From: Larix sibirica | Taxonomy: Eukaryota > Streptophyta > Pinopsida > Pinales > Pinaceae | Length of the DNA stretch: 11,594 bases | Direction: 5' to 3' | Assembly: GCA_004151065.3 (NCBI GenBank) | Contig: NWUY0304555571.1 | Location: 1-11,594, forward strand | Part shown: positions 1-8,640 of the stretch, one piece after another | Position numbering within the stretch: position 1 is the first letter of the stretch | How the letters are laid out: each line of letters begins with the position of its first letter | Notes under the pieces: generated by a model | What the model saw: the letters and a program-made list of their open reading frames with translations, nothing else | What the model was told of the DNA's origin: nothing | Database searches by the model: none | Position numbers and translations under genes: made by a program

Positions 1-373
1 TTGTAATAAATGAGATGTTGACTAAGTGAAGAGAAGAATCTAGAAAAAACAATTAGAGCCCTAAATCTTGATCTAGATCAATGGCTGATATCAATTCAGC
101 ATTGTATAAATATGTGTGTTGTTAACAATGAACTATGAAGCAAGTTTCAGTTTATCCTCTCTCATTTTGTGTTCATCATAGTTGGGATAGAATGCCTGCA
201 TACCCATATCCCTAGAACAACAACCTGGCCTACACATTTACTCATTGTTGATGGAAACCTAACAAGATAAAATTGAAAAAACTGCATACCCATATCGCTA
301 GAACAACAACCTGACCTACACATTTACTATTTGTTTATGGAAAACTAACAAGATAAAATTGAAAAAAATGCAC
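1..373 (-). other. Intron 1 (partial) of the BES1/BZR1-like gene
   Basis: Starts at the GTGCAT donor (368..373, minus strand) and continues past the window's left end. I searched the minus strand for the expected second exon (Gly-Cys-Lys-Pro, then a Ser/Pro-rich stretch) and found none. The intron is therefore longer than about 370 nt. It holds an 86-bp tandem duplication adjoining the donor. Confidence 0.65.
197..368. repeat. 86-bp tandem duplication beside a splice donor
   Basis: Copy 1 is 197..282 and copy 2 is 283..368. Both begin TGCATACCCATATC and end with AAGATAAAATTGAAAAAA. They differ at about eight positions (roughly 91% identical by eye), so the duplication is fairly recent. Copy 2 ends inside the donor hexamer of the BES1/BZR1-like exon. 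Confidence 0.9.
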
Positions 374-721
374 CTTCCTGTATATGGTTCCGTCCTCTTG
401 CACATGCCAACCAGCTTCATTGCAAAGAGCTTTAAGCACTTCGTTTTGATCAGCATGTTTAGGCAGCCGGTAGTTACCATGAGCACGTAGACCAGCAAAG
501 ATTTTTGCGGCCACGGACCGCCTCATCCTCTCCCGCCTACTATTATTTTCCCTTTCTTTTGCTGATGGAGTTCGTAACAGTAGAGTCTCGCAAGCCCCTT
601 TCGCTGATGTCCTTCTTACAATCCAGGGCCCCGACGTTTTCTTGATGCACCCACGACCAACAACTCCATTGCTGTTGTTGCTGCTACGCCTTGACTCATC
701 TTCCACTCGCTGCCGATCCAT
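374..721 (-). CDS. BES1/BZR1-family transcription factor, first coding exon (partial gene)
   Basis: Encodes the first 116 residues of a plant BES1/BZR1 transcription factor; the rest lies beyond the left edge of the window. Family members are nuclear DNA-binding proteins that bind E-box or BRRE elements and carry out brassinosteroid responses. The diagnostic region is residues 55-116: a basic stretch ([14 protein letters not shown]), then [33 protein letters not shown] and EDGTIYRK, matching the family's atypical bHLH-like DNA-binding domain. The ATG at 721 is the first possible start because an in-frame TAA lies 18 nt upstream. The exon ends at AAG|GTGCAT in phase 0, directly after YRK, where the family normally continues with a Gly-Cys motif. 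About 54 residues precede the basic region, including [15 protein letters not shown], unlike the short Ala-rich leader of classical BZR1. KHAD also replaces the usual KHCD. The family call is firm; the subclade is not. Confidence 0.88.
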
Positions 722-820
722 CGATCGTCGCCCTGTTCGTTAAAGATATCTCAACTTCAACGAAATCGTGCGGCTTCTCTTACTTGAAAACGGAATCTGG
801 AAAGCAAAAAACCTATTTAC

Positions 821-827
821 TTATATA
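821..827 (-). promoter_or_regulatory. TATA box of the BES1/BZR1-like gene
   Basis: The minus strand reads TATATAA about 100 nt upstream of the ATG at 721. A plant TATA box usually sits 25-35 nt before the transcription start, which would put the start near 795 and leave a leader of about 70 nt. The call rests on motif and spacing only. Confidence 0.5.
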
Positions 828-829
828 GA

Positions 830-2160
830 ATCAGTGCATTTCGAATCCTGGGTTCTGACCTATAATATGCTTCGCTCAAAAGTCCAGTTGAAGAAAAGCA
901 GAAATGGGGAAATTATAATTGGTCCAACCTTCATGCATACTCCAAAAGTTAGAATCGTTACTTCATGCATCTGTGTTTGAAGCAAAGGACAACAGTTGAA
1001 TTGAGATTGATCTTGATTGGAATCCGATATACACGAGTGAGTGGAGAGCCCGCGAAGTGCCGAACGGCCACCTTATCTTCCTCCATTACCGCGGGGCCGG
1101 CGCTGGCAATGAATGATTCCTTTAATTAGCATTCATCTCATCCTACTCTCCCTTTCTGTTGGCTGCTAATGCATATGCAGGATACTCATTTGGTACAGCA
1201 CGGTCAACACGCCAAGAATGTTTGCGTGCTCAGCTAGGGAGGGGCTGTTCCACTTCCCATCCCTTCCTTTCAACCGACAACTTCATGGCTTATCTCTAAA
1301 ATGGTTTCATGGCCTTTTTTCATTTTTCTTTTCTCGTGACTAGTCTCGGTTGGTCCTTTTTATACACCACTGGCATATGGTTTAACTTACAGAGAAATAA
1401 GTTGGGGATGTGCATTGTGAGTATAGGCATGGATCGCGTGATACGGAAGGGAAAGACTGCGTGAGAATATTTTATTCGAAAGGTGGGTAAACAGGGCGGC
1501 CCGCAAGACAGAGCGAACGGCATTTAATGAAGTTATGACTGCTACTATCATCACATCACAAATACATACTATCATCACATCACAAATACATATGTAGCAA
1601 CTAAAACTTCAGGCGTGTGATAATTGGCACTCAAATCGCCTCGGTATTTTTGGTGATTGGTGATGGAAATTTTTTTGGCGAGGTATAGTTTCATTTTTTT
1701 TGGTTTTTGTTTTGGAATTTTGATGATTTGGGTCGTCTTAAAATGGGCCAAAACCCCTAGGAGCACAGGGCCATGGCATAATTCCGCAACAAATGAGATA
1801 AAACTACAATTCCACCCATTTTTATAACCAGATCCAGAAAACAAATCACCAAAAAAACGAGACGATTTGAATACCACTTATCCCACACCCCCACTCAGAT
1901 CACGTTGTTTGCACAAGTTGTGTACTACATTCACCACCTTTAAGATGTTTAGGGTTTTTATGATATTTATGGCAGAATCTGTGGATGAAGAATGTTGGGA
2001 TTTTTGACAGAGCCCTCATATATTTTACTCCAGAAGTCTTGCAGAAGTCTTGCTCGTGAAATGGTCCCCATTCTGATATGGCTAGATACCCTTGGGCCCA
2101 CCCAGACATCATCCACCTTAGAGGAATCCCGCTTCTTGAGACCTGGAAAAAACATACTTA
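830..2160. other. Intergenic region between divergent genes; no supported gene
   Basis: The reading frames here are short, lack recognisable domains and overlap one another on both strands, so I call none. A GC-rich patch lies at about 1040..1110 in otherwise AT-rich DNA. The only clear structure is the 24-bp tandem duplication at 1544..1591. Regulatory sequence for both flanking genes probably lies here, but I cannot delimit it. Confidence 0.6.
1544..1591. repeat. 24-bp perfect tandem duplication
   Basis: Two identical, adjacent copies at 1544..1567 and 1568..1591. Each unit begins ACTATCATCACATCAC and ends AAATACAT. It lies in intergenic DNA and looks like a minisatellite-type slippage product. 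Confidence 0.9.
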
Positions 2161-2169
2161 TCCAGTACC

Positions 2170-2207
2170 TATAAAAAGAAACAGCCCACAATATCGCCAA
2201 ATTTGGC
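2170..2207 (+). promoter_or_regulatory. Candidate core promoter of the RSH gene: TATA box plus CArG palindrome
   Basis: TATAAAAAG at 2170..2178 is a strong plant-type TATA box on the plus strand. Twenty bases further on is GCCAAATTTGGC (2196..2207), a perfect palindrome whose core CCAAATTTGG fits the MADS-box CArG consensus. If this TATA box is used, transcription starts near 2200 and the RSH leader is about 870 nt before splicing. A nearer TATA-less start around 2590 is an alternative. Confidence 0.3.
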
Positions 2208-2599
2208 CGGAAAGATAACTATTCCCAAAAATACCGCCAGATTAGATAGACCCTGACATGGTAGTAGAAAGACAGGTAGACCACGAGTCGAGGAACATTC
2301 AAACGGCCGCCGCCCTCGAGTTGCCATGTGGCGACAACGTAAAATGGTGGGCTGCCCATGTGCCAATTTAGCGGGGGACTAAACCGGCAGCACCGGCGCC
2401 GACGGAATGAATCCATAAACAGATTCCCGTCTACTGACGGAGCGAGGCTGAAACCCTCCTGTCGTGTGACGGAAGTCCAGCTTACTGCGTACGTGTAGGG
2501 GGATATTCTAGAAAGAAAGTTGAGGAGGTTATTTCTTTCCGAGTTCACCGACTTCTTTCTTGACTTTGGCCGCCTCCTGAGCAACTATTAAAGAGACTA

Positions 2600-3073
2600 C
2601 CGATTCTTTCCACGTCTCATGGTTTACATTGTCCGGTTAACTGCAACCAATCAAACCCTTGCTTCTGGTGGGCTCTCTTGATTCCCAACTTCCGGGCTTT
2701 CTGAACACAGATTCCAGGTGGGTTTCGCGAAGAAATTATTTGGTCGAAGGAAGATTGCATCTGGATGTTAAGAAAATAGGTGTGCCAGTTTGAAAATAAC
2801 GATTCGGTTTTCATGTGTATTTGAAGCTTGATGTCATCAATTCAATTCAGTCTTTGTTTCAGACTATATTGATTAAGGCGAGACACGGAGTCTTTGGATA
2901 GGAAAGTTGCCCGGAAACCATTTGTGGGGTTGTCGTATGGTTAGTTACGGGTTTGTGGGTATTCAGATTTTGTTGTATTGGAACGTGGGCAGTAGATTTT
3001 AGTCCTGTTTTGCTGACTTTGGGACAGGGGGGATTGCAATTTTGGTGATTGAGGTACTGAAAGCTGAGAATTC
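2600..3073 (+). other. Probable 5' leader of RSH with upstream ATGs and a possible leader intron
   Basis: Short upstream frames begin at ATGs 2619 (stop at 2681), 2765, 2813, 2831 (stop at 2872) and 2937 (stop at 3002). A good donor, CAG|GTGGGT, has its GT at 2718. A good acceptor, GCTGACTTTGGGACAG, ends at 3027 and carries a CTGAC branch-point-like motif. Splicing 2718..3027 would remove four of the five upstream ATGs. An in-frame TGA at 3065..3067 shows that coding cannot begin upstream of 3074 without splicing. The leader's extent is inferred. Confidence 0.35.
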
Positions 3074-3943
3074 ATGGTTATGGCTACCCCCATGGCTCTG
3101 TATGCAAGTACCCCTAGTTCAGTATGCTCAACCCCACATGCCTGCCAGAGCACTAACTCTTCTCTAACAGAGTATGATATGCATTCCAGACCATCGTCAA
3201 CTGCTCCAAAGCCCATAATTGGAGGTCTGTCCTGTTTATTTGCCACCCCATCCATCAAACACTCCGCTTGCCTTGTGAATGATGGTTTGGATTCATCTTC
3301 TCTGTCGTCTTCCTTTTCCTCTGGATTGAGCAGGAGAGGATCCTTCAGTGAACTTGGCAGCCTCTGGCATGGTAGCAGTGGAGAAACCAGATGTGAGGAT
3401 TTGACAAGCCATTATACTCCTTTGACCTCCTCTTCCCTAAAGCTGAGAGAACAACAGAGTCCTGTTTCAGTTTTTCAAGGTCCTGTGTCTTGCAACAGCA
3501 GTCCTGCAAAAAGTTCACCCGGGAGAAACTGGTCTTTACCGAGGGAGAGGAGCGGGAATTCACAGCAGAAATGTGAAGGTTTCAAGATTCCAAGAGATGG
3601 CAGCTTCTCCTTTGTACGCAGTGCGCTGGGTTCGTCCATCGAGTGCGAGCCGATAAGCCTTACTAAAGATCTGCAAATGTGCCCAGATCATATTCCTGAA
3701 AATCCCTCTTTTGATGAAGAATTCACATTCAATCTTGAAGGGAGTTTTGTAGAAGCATTCCAGTCTCAACATGAGACCCTTAACAAGTTCAAGAAGGGAA
3801 GCCTCGTAAGTACTACAGATCGCTGGCGCCTTGACCCCTACGTCGATGAAATTCTGAGAGATGCACAGTGCAGGCATGAGGTTTTTCGTGATGAGTTTGT
3901 CGTTAAAGCCTTTTATGAGGCTGAGAAAGCACACAGGGGTCAG
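3074..3943 (+). CDS. RSH: RSH exon 1: transit peptide, variable region, start of HD domain
   Basis: Residues 1-290, ending HRGQ at CAG|GTATGT in phase 0. The ATG at 3074 is fixed by the in-frame TGA three codons upstream. The first 40-odd residues are rich in Ser, Thr and Ala, poor in acidic residues, and resemble the RSH2/RSH3 leader (ALYAS...SSVCSTPH), consistent with plastid import. Residues 73-86 form a serine cluster. [13 protein letters not shown] at the end is the first conserved HD-domain helix. The stretch encoding about residues 74-270 has a decayed inverted copy at 10372..10985. Confidence 0.92.
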
Positions 3944-6900
3944 GTATGTTGCGTAATTTCTGCCTTCTAATGAATAAATTATGTACCTGGTCATGTCGAT
4001 ATATATACCTGAGTTAGAAGGGTTAGCTATAATCTATATCTTTACATGAGAGTAGCAAGGTGTGTGATATACATACAGGAGTTGAAAGGGTTGGATAATG
4101 TCATATAGAGCATTATGTTATTCTTTCTGGAAGGTATTAGTTGGACTAAATATTTGATCATCTATAGAAGTCAATTATGCATTTGATTGCCTGCATTATG
4201 CACTATCACTGAGATTTAATCGAGTAAAATTAATTGTCAGAACCTTCCATCCACCTAATTTTGTTATTATTCACGTTCTGCATAAATCATGACCTATATA
4301 TTGACTTCATTTGTTGTTTAGGTGCGAGCTAGTGGTGATCCATACCTTACACACTGTGTGGAAACTGCAATTTTTCTTGCATCGATTGGGTCTAGTAAGA
4401 TTGTTGTGGCAGCCGGATTGCTTCATGACACACTGGATGACACATCGATGGACTATAAACGATTGTGCTCTCATTTTGGAAAAGGTGTTGCGGAATTGGT
4501 GGAAGGGGTTTGTGACTTTTCTTCCATCCATACTATTTAGTATTTACATATGGCTGGCTTGAAGCTTATGTGGAAAACAAATTCATGCAAGAAAGTTTGA
4601 AATGGAAATTATATCTAAAACTTTGAAATCATTATCCACTGAATTTATTTCTGAATGGGATTCCTTGTGGGGCTGCATGACTTGTCATTCTATCATTGGG
4701 TTCTTATTCTTTAATCTTTTATTTATGCCTGTTGCATTCTGTTGTTTTGAATATATTTTTCTGCAATTCTGGTCATTTGATTACTTGGACTCTCGATGTC
4801 TTTGAATAACTTTCATTAGTAGTTGGCTTTTAATAATGCCATTGCAAAACTTTCAATCTTTTCAAACTGTTGTATCAATTTTTGTTTTCCCATTGATAGT
4901 TGGTTTTTGTCTTTTCCATGTCTTTGAATTCCCTCCATTTCAGTTGGTTTAAATTATGCCATTCAAGTTTCAGATTCATTGTTTTATGATTGGTATGAAC
5001 TGTCAAACTAGCATGACATCCATGTGTTTGGTAGATTTTCGAGGCCTTCCAAGTTGCCTTTCTTTTAGGTTCTAAGTTTGAAGGGTTGATTTGATCCTTG
5101 TCAGACATTTAGGCTTATACAATTGCACTCTGTATACGATGGTTGCTTTTCCAACAAAGACATATTGTAAATGTTTTTTCTGTTTGCTCTGGCTAAAAAT
5201 CTCTCATGCAGAAAAACAAGAAGAAACACATTCAAATTGCTCTCCTTTTCCCTTTCCCGGGAGCGCCCTTTATTTTTAGTGGTCTATACTTTTTTGAAGT
5301 TTACTCTGTTTGAATATCACTCCTATTTGTTGTTATGTGGCACTGTTTCTATGTGTCGTTATCTTATACTAATTATGAGTTGATTGGTTTTGGGGATATT
5401 TAGAATTGATCCCAGCTACTTTTTTGGTCCACTGTCTCCCAAGTGGTTGTGTCATTAAGTCTTGGGGAGGTGATTTGTTCATCTTCAGAACAAGTCTTGT
5501 ATTCATCATTTATATATAAATATTATTAAATACATAATGTGTGTATAAATGTACCGATTGAACTCAATGAAAATCAATTCCATCATGTGAAATATATCAA
5601 GTATTGTTCAAGAAACTTTCCCTCCTATCGTTTTTGTAACATTCCGGACTTGTAAAGTCTTTGGATCACTCTTTATTTTGTTGTTTTGAGTCTGTAGTTT
5701 GTGATTTGGTAGCTTTCACTTTTTAATATCTTGGACGAACATAATTTTGATGCACTTTCCTTTTCAATTTTATGTTTGTCCTTCCTTTCTAGTTGGTCTG
5801 TAGAACCAATGATCTACAGACTACAACAACGTGCCTATACGATTTATAGGTTTCAAGGCTTTGGAACTGCTCTCCAGTTCAGTTGGTTTGATGAATAAAG
5901 TTTTTAGACCTTGACTTTGCCATTATCAGACTTTCAAGATCTCTAAGTTTCCAGGCAATTTTGTTGGATTCAAATTTTAAATATAACAGAACATGATTTG
6001 GTTCTGATTTGTCATTGTTTTCCGGTTATCCACAGGTGTCAAGACTCAGTAAGTTCAGTAAGCTAGCCCGTGATAACAATACGGCTAGTAAGACTGTTGA
6101 AGCAGACCGCCTTCACACCATGTTTCTGGCAATGGTGGATGTCAGGGTGGTTTTGATTAAGCTGGCTGATAGATTGCATAACATGATGACCCTGGAGGCT
6201 TTACCATATAAAAAACAACAACGTTTCGCAAAAGAAACATTGGAGATCTTTGCTCCTTTAGCCAACAGGCTTGGAATTTCGAACTGGAAAGCTCAACTGG
6301 AAAACCTCTGCTTCAAGCACCTTAATCCACAGAAGTATCATGACATTTCTTCCAAAGTTGCTGAGGGTTCCAGGGAAACAACTATCTTGTCTGCAATTAA
6401 AAAGTTGGATGAAGCTCTAAGGAAGGCAAACATCCCCTATTATGTGTTGTCTGGCAGACCAAAGAGCTTGTACAGCATTCACAAGAAGATGTTGAAGTGA
6501 GTCTTCTTTTAAATCTTGCTCATCTTTCACAAGATTTTCACGTAGCTTCTTGTTTGTATTCTGTTTCTAACTTCAAGCTTAATCAAAGTTATTCCCGATC
6601 TGAGATTTGTCTCATTTTAATTTCCAGGAAGAAACTGAGCATTGATGAAATTCATGACCTCCGTGGGCTTCGGTTAATTGTCCTGAATGAGGATGATTGC
6701 TATGCGGCTTTGCGAATTGTTCATGAGTTGTGGCCCAATGTACCTGGGAAGCTAAAAGATTACATAAATAAACCAAAATTCAATGGGTATGATTGTCTTT
6801 TGAAGTCTGAACTAGAATGTCACAGTCTGTCATCTTGAACACTTTCTAGTTTATTATTATTAATTTTAATGCCTTCCTTATGGTACTTAATGACATTAAT

Positions 6901-7935
6901 TGCAAATATTTTCTGTATGCTTCCAGATATCAGTCATTGCACACTGTTGTATGCAGTGAAGATATGCTTCCATTAGAAGTACAAATTAGGACAAAAGAAA
7001 TGCACCAGTCGGCAGAGTTTGGACTGGCTGCACACTGGAGATACAAGGAAGCTGATTCCAAACACTCTTCCTTCATTCTTCAGATGGTGGAGTGGGCAAG
7101 ATGGCTGATAACATGGCATAATGAGACTATGGACATTAAGTTGCGACTTGCACGGAAGGATGCAGATTTGAGACCTCCTTGCCCTTTTCCTTCTCATAAA
7201 GATGACTGCCCACATGTTGATAAGCTTTGTGGACCACCATGCAGTATGGATGATCCAATTTTTGTAATAATGGTGGAAGATGATAAAGTGAGTGCTCTTC
7301 ACTGCAAATTGTATTTAGCACGTACATTTTAGCTTATCATGTGACTGTTGCCTAAAACATAGATGCAGATATGAAATATTTATTTATTTTGTGGCCATTT
7401 TTGCATCCATAGTTAAATTAAAATAAATCTGGAATTGATTCAGAGCAGTTTTGCACAGTATTCTGTTAAGGTTAAAGTGGATAACTTCCATTATCTGCTG
7501 TTCTTGATCTAATCTTATTTTCTAGAATTTCTTACACAGTGCAAAATGCTGAAGTGATTATAGTTAATGATTACTGACTTGTAGAAGTTCTTGGATGTTG
7601 TTTTGCAGATGACCGTGCAAGAGTTACCCCCCAATTCAACTGTGAAGGACTTGCTTGAGAAAATAAGTAATTGCAATTCACCTTTTATATCGTATGGCGT
7701 CCCAATCAAAGAAGAGCTTAGGCCAAGACTGAACCATGACACTGTCAGCGATCCTAATCAGAAGTTAAAAATGGGTGATTTGGTGGAATTGTCTCCATCA
7801 ATACCAGATGAGTCTTTGACTGAATACAGGGAAGAAATAAGGCGCATGTTTGGTAAAGCGGATGGCTGCAAGAATGAACAAAGTGAAATTTTAAGAAGAA
7901 AGTCACAAATCGGAACTGTGCCATCATTTGTTTAG
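3074..7935 (+). CDS. RSH: Chloroplast RelA/SpoT homologue, RSH2/RSH3 clade: bifunctional (p)ppGpp synthetase/hydrolase (six exons)
   Basis: Complete gene: join of 3074..3943, 4322..4507, 6036..6496, 6628..6786, 6927..7287 and 7609..7935, giving 2364 nt and 787 residues. RSH enzymes transfer pyrophosphate from ATP to GDP/GTP to make (p)ppGpp and hydrolyse it back; plant RSH2/RSH3 act in plastids. The order is: Ser/Thr-rich leader beginning [12 protein letters not shown]; variable region to about 265; HD hydrolase about 268-410 (His301, His325-Asp326, Asp329-Asp330, Asp397); synthetase about 490-600 (Arg493, Lys495, Asp516, Tyr560, Glu576 in LEVQIRT); TGS about 669-744. Gly559 in NGYQSLH is present; RSH1 reportedly lacks it and is synthetase-dead. 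KLKD (547-550) is the basic variant of the RXKD motif of bifunctional enzymes. There is no ACT domain (as in RSH1) and no EF-hand (as in CRSH). The protein is longer than Arabidopsis RSH2/RSH3 (about 710), and its C-terminus is unusual. All five introns are GT-AG. Confidence 0.93.
4322..4507 (+). CDS. RSH: RSH exon 2: metal-binding core of the HD hydrolase
   Basis: Residues 291-352, phase 0 at both ends, after acceptor TTGTTTAG. It carries [13 protein letters not shown] (metal ligand His301) and LLHDTLDD (metal ligands His325 and Asp326; catalytic pair Asp329-Asp330, where bacterial enzymes usually have Glu-Asp). The exon must end after VEG for the family motif VEGVS to form across the junction. 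That forces the weak donor GGG|GTTTGT. Confidence 0.9.
4508..6035 (+). other. RSH intron 2 (1528 nt), T-rich, no gene
   Basis: By far the longest intron of the gene; the others are 131-378 nt. It is T-rich on the sense strand, as plant introns are, and ends GGTTATCCACAG. Loosely similar segments around 4780..4840, 4900..4965 and 5880..5930 (each with an AGTTGG..TTTAA/GATGA..TGCCAT-like core) suggest old internal duplications. The donor is the weak GTTTGT. I find no ORF with a recognisable product. Confidence 0.75.
6036..6496 (+). CDS. RSH: RSH exon 3: end of HD domain, linker, start of synthetase
   Basis: Residues 353-505 plus two bases of 506. It contains [13 protein letters not shown], then [14 protein letters not shown] (Asp397, the last metal ligand of the HD site), [13 protein letters not shown], and the ATP-binding start of the synthetase, [10 protein letters not shown] (Arg493, Lys495). 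His501 follows in SIHKKM, where Tyr is usual. The donor is AA|GTGAGT; unspliced RNA would read a TGA in the next codon. Confidence 0.92.
6628..6786 (+). CDS. RSH: RSH exon 4: synthetase core with catalytic Asp and KLKD motif
   Basis: Completes Lys506 and runs to two bases of Gly559, after acceptor [20 protein letters not shown] supplies Asp516, the position of the magnesium-binding aspartate of RelA/SpoT synthetases. VPGKLKDYI holds the basic KLKD motif. The exon ends AATGG|GTATGA, so the NGYQSLH signature spans the junction. This is a small 159-nt exon flanked by introns of 131 and 140 nt. Confidence 0.91.
6927..7287 (+). CDS. RSH: RSH exon 5: end of synthetase and linker to TGS
   Basis: Completes Gly559 and runs to Lys679, after acceptor [15 protein letters not shown] (Tyr560 stacks on the guanine base in the family) is followed by [13 protein letters not shown], with catalytic Glu576, and then [27 protein letters not shown] is a conserved RSH2/RSH3 helix. 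The Cys-rich linker ([16 protein letters not shown], residues 644-664) precedes [10 protein letters not shown], the first TGS strand. It ends at AAA|GTGAGT in phase 0. Confidence 0.91.
7609..7935 (+). CDS. RSH: RSH exon 6: TGS domain and C-terminal tail
   Basis: Residues 680-787 with stop TAG at 7933..7935, after acceptor [33 protein letters not shown] and [15 protein letters not shown] form the rest of the TGS regulatory domain. [12 protein letters not shown] is the conserved terminal helix. After it the tail (about 761-787, ending VPSFV) does not resemble the short Gly/Ser-rich ending with a VGWGS-type terminus that I recall from other RSH2/RSH3 proteins. Confidence 0.9.
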   Translation: MTVQELPPNSTVKDLLEKISNCNSPFISYGVPIKEELRPRLNHDTVSDPNQKLKMGDLVELSPSIPDESLTEYREEIRRMFGKADGCKNEQSEILRRKSQIGTVPSFV

Positions 7936-8225
7936 TTATTCACATATACTTTTTGTATTTCTAGATAGAAATGTGCTTGGAAGAATATCCTATAGAAATG
8001 TACGAGTCTTGCACATAGTGTACAGTGGTCAACTTCAAGGCTGTGATTGCCTGCTTCAACTAATCATTCTTTCCCTTCAAAATCTGGGCCATTATGTATA
8101 AGATGGTTAATCTTGAAGATTTTTTGGGGAGGCAACTTCTCATTTGATAGTTCAAGAAAGACGAAGTAGTCTGAAATATCAGCATTTTGTATAAGCATTG
8201 TAACAATGTATTTTTGTCATTGCAC
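7936..8225 (+). other. Probable 3' UTR of RSH
   Basis: Follows the RSH stop codon. No AATAAA lies close by. The T/TGTA-rich stretch around 8187..8222 (TTTTGTATAAG...GTAACAATGTA) resembles the loose plant far-upstream and cleavage region, so the transcript may end there. The end point is a guess. Confidence 0.3.
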
Positions 8226-8369
8226 TTTAATCTACTTGATAGACTTGTTTCATGTCAGTCTCTTTTTGCCGAGACTTGTTTTAGATAGGTTTTACTTTTC
8301 ACTTTTAATCGATTGTGACTGGCTTGCAAATTCTTACTTCAAAGGCCAGACCGAACTCTATACCTTTTA

Positions 8370-8640
8370 TAGAAGTGAAGTGCATAGCTCAATGAGGAAT
8401 GCTCATCTCTAGCCTATTGAGCGAAACCGTAAGCACATTCTGTGATCATTTTTTTTAGAGTATGGAGGTGAATTGCATAGCTCAATGAGGAATGCTCATC
8501 TCTAGCCTATTAGTGAAATCATAAGCACATTATGTGACAATAGAAAAATTGGAAGTATAGAGGTGTACTGCATAACTCAATGAGAAATGCTCATCTCTAG
8601 CCTATGAGCGAAATCATAATCACAATCTTTGATAATAATT
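8370..8640. repeat. Three tandem copies of a ~94-bp unit
   Basis: The marker TGCATAGCTCAATGAGG recurs at 8381, 8474 and (as TGCATAACTCAATGAGA) 8569, spacings of 93 and 95 nt. Each copy continues with AATGCTCATCTCTAGCCTAT and a GAAA..ATAA-CACA tail. The copies have diverged by substitutions and small indels. In copy 1, GCTCAAT and ATTGAGC are inverted repeats enclosing a smaller ATGAG/CTCAT hairpin; the outer arm is degraded in copies 2 and 3. Confidence 0.9.

Noticed and set aside
768-980. 70-codon plus-strand open frame
   Set aside because: It overlaps the promoter and TATA box of the divergent BES1/BZR1-like gene and shows no recognisable protein features.
2219-2584. 121-codon minus-strand Arg-rich open frame upstream of RSH
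   Set aside because: The GC-rich DNA gives a long frame by chance; no motif, and it sits in the likely promoter or leader of RSH.
3560-3994. 144-codon minus-strand open frame across RSH exon 1
   Set aside because: It lies antisense to a well-supported exon, has no domain, and runs into intron 1; a shadow of the real coding frame.
4491-4507. Alternative RSH exon 2 donor at TTG|GTGGAA (GT at 4499)
   Set aside because: It would delete the conserved VEG before VS; the GTTTGT donor preserves the family motif and the reading frame.
7136-7327. Minus-strand open frames over RSH exon 5
   Set aside because: Antisense shadows of a conserved exon.
3074-7935. A bacterial or organellar rel/spoT gene
   Set aside because: Five GT-AG introns, a transit-peptide-like leader and RSH2/RSH3-type architecture show a nuclear plant gene.
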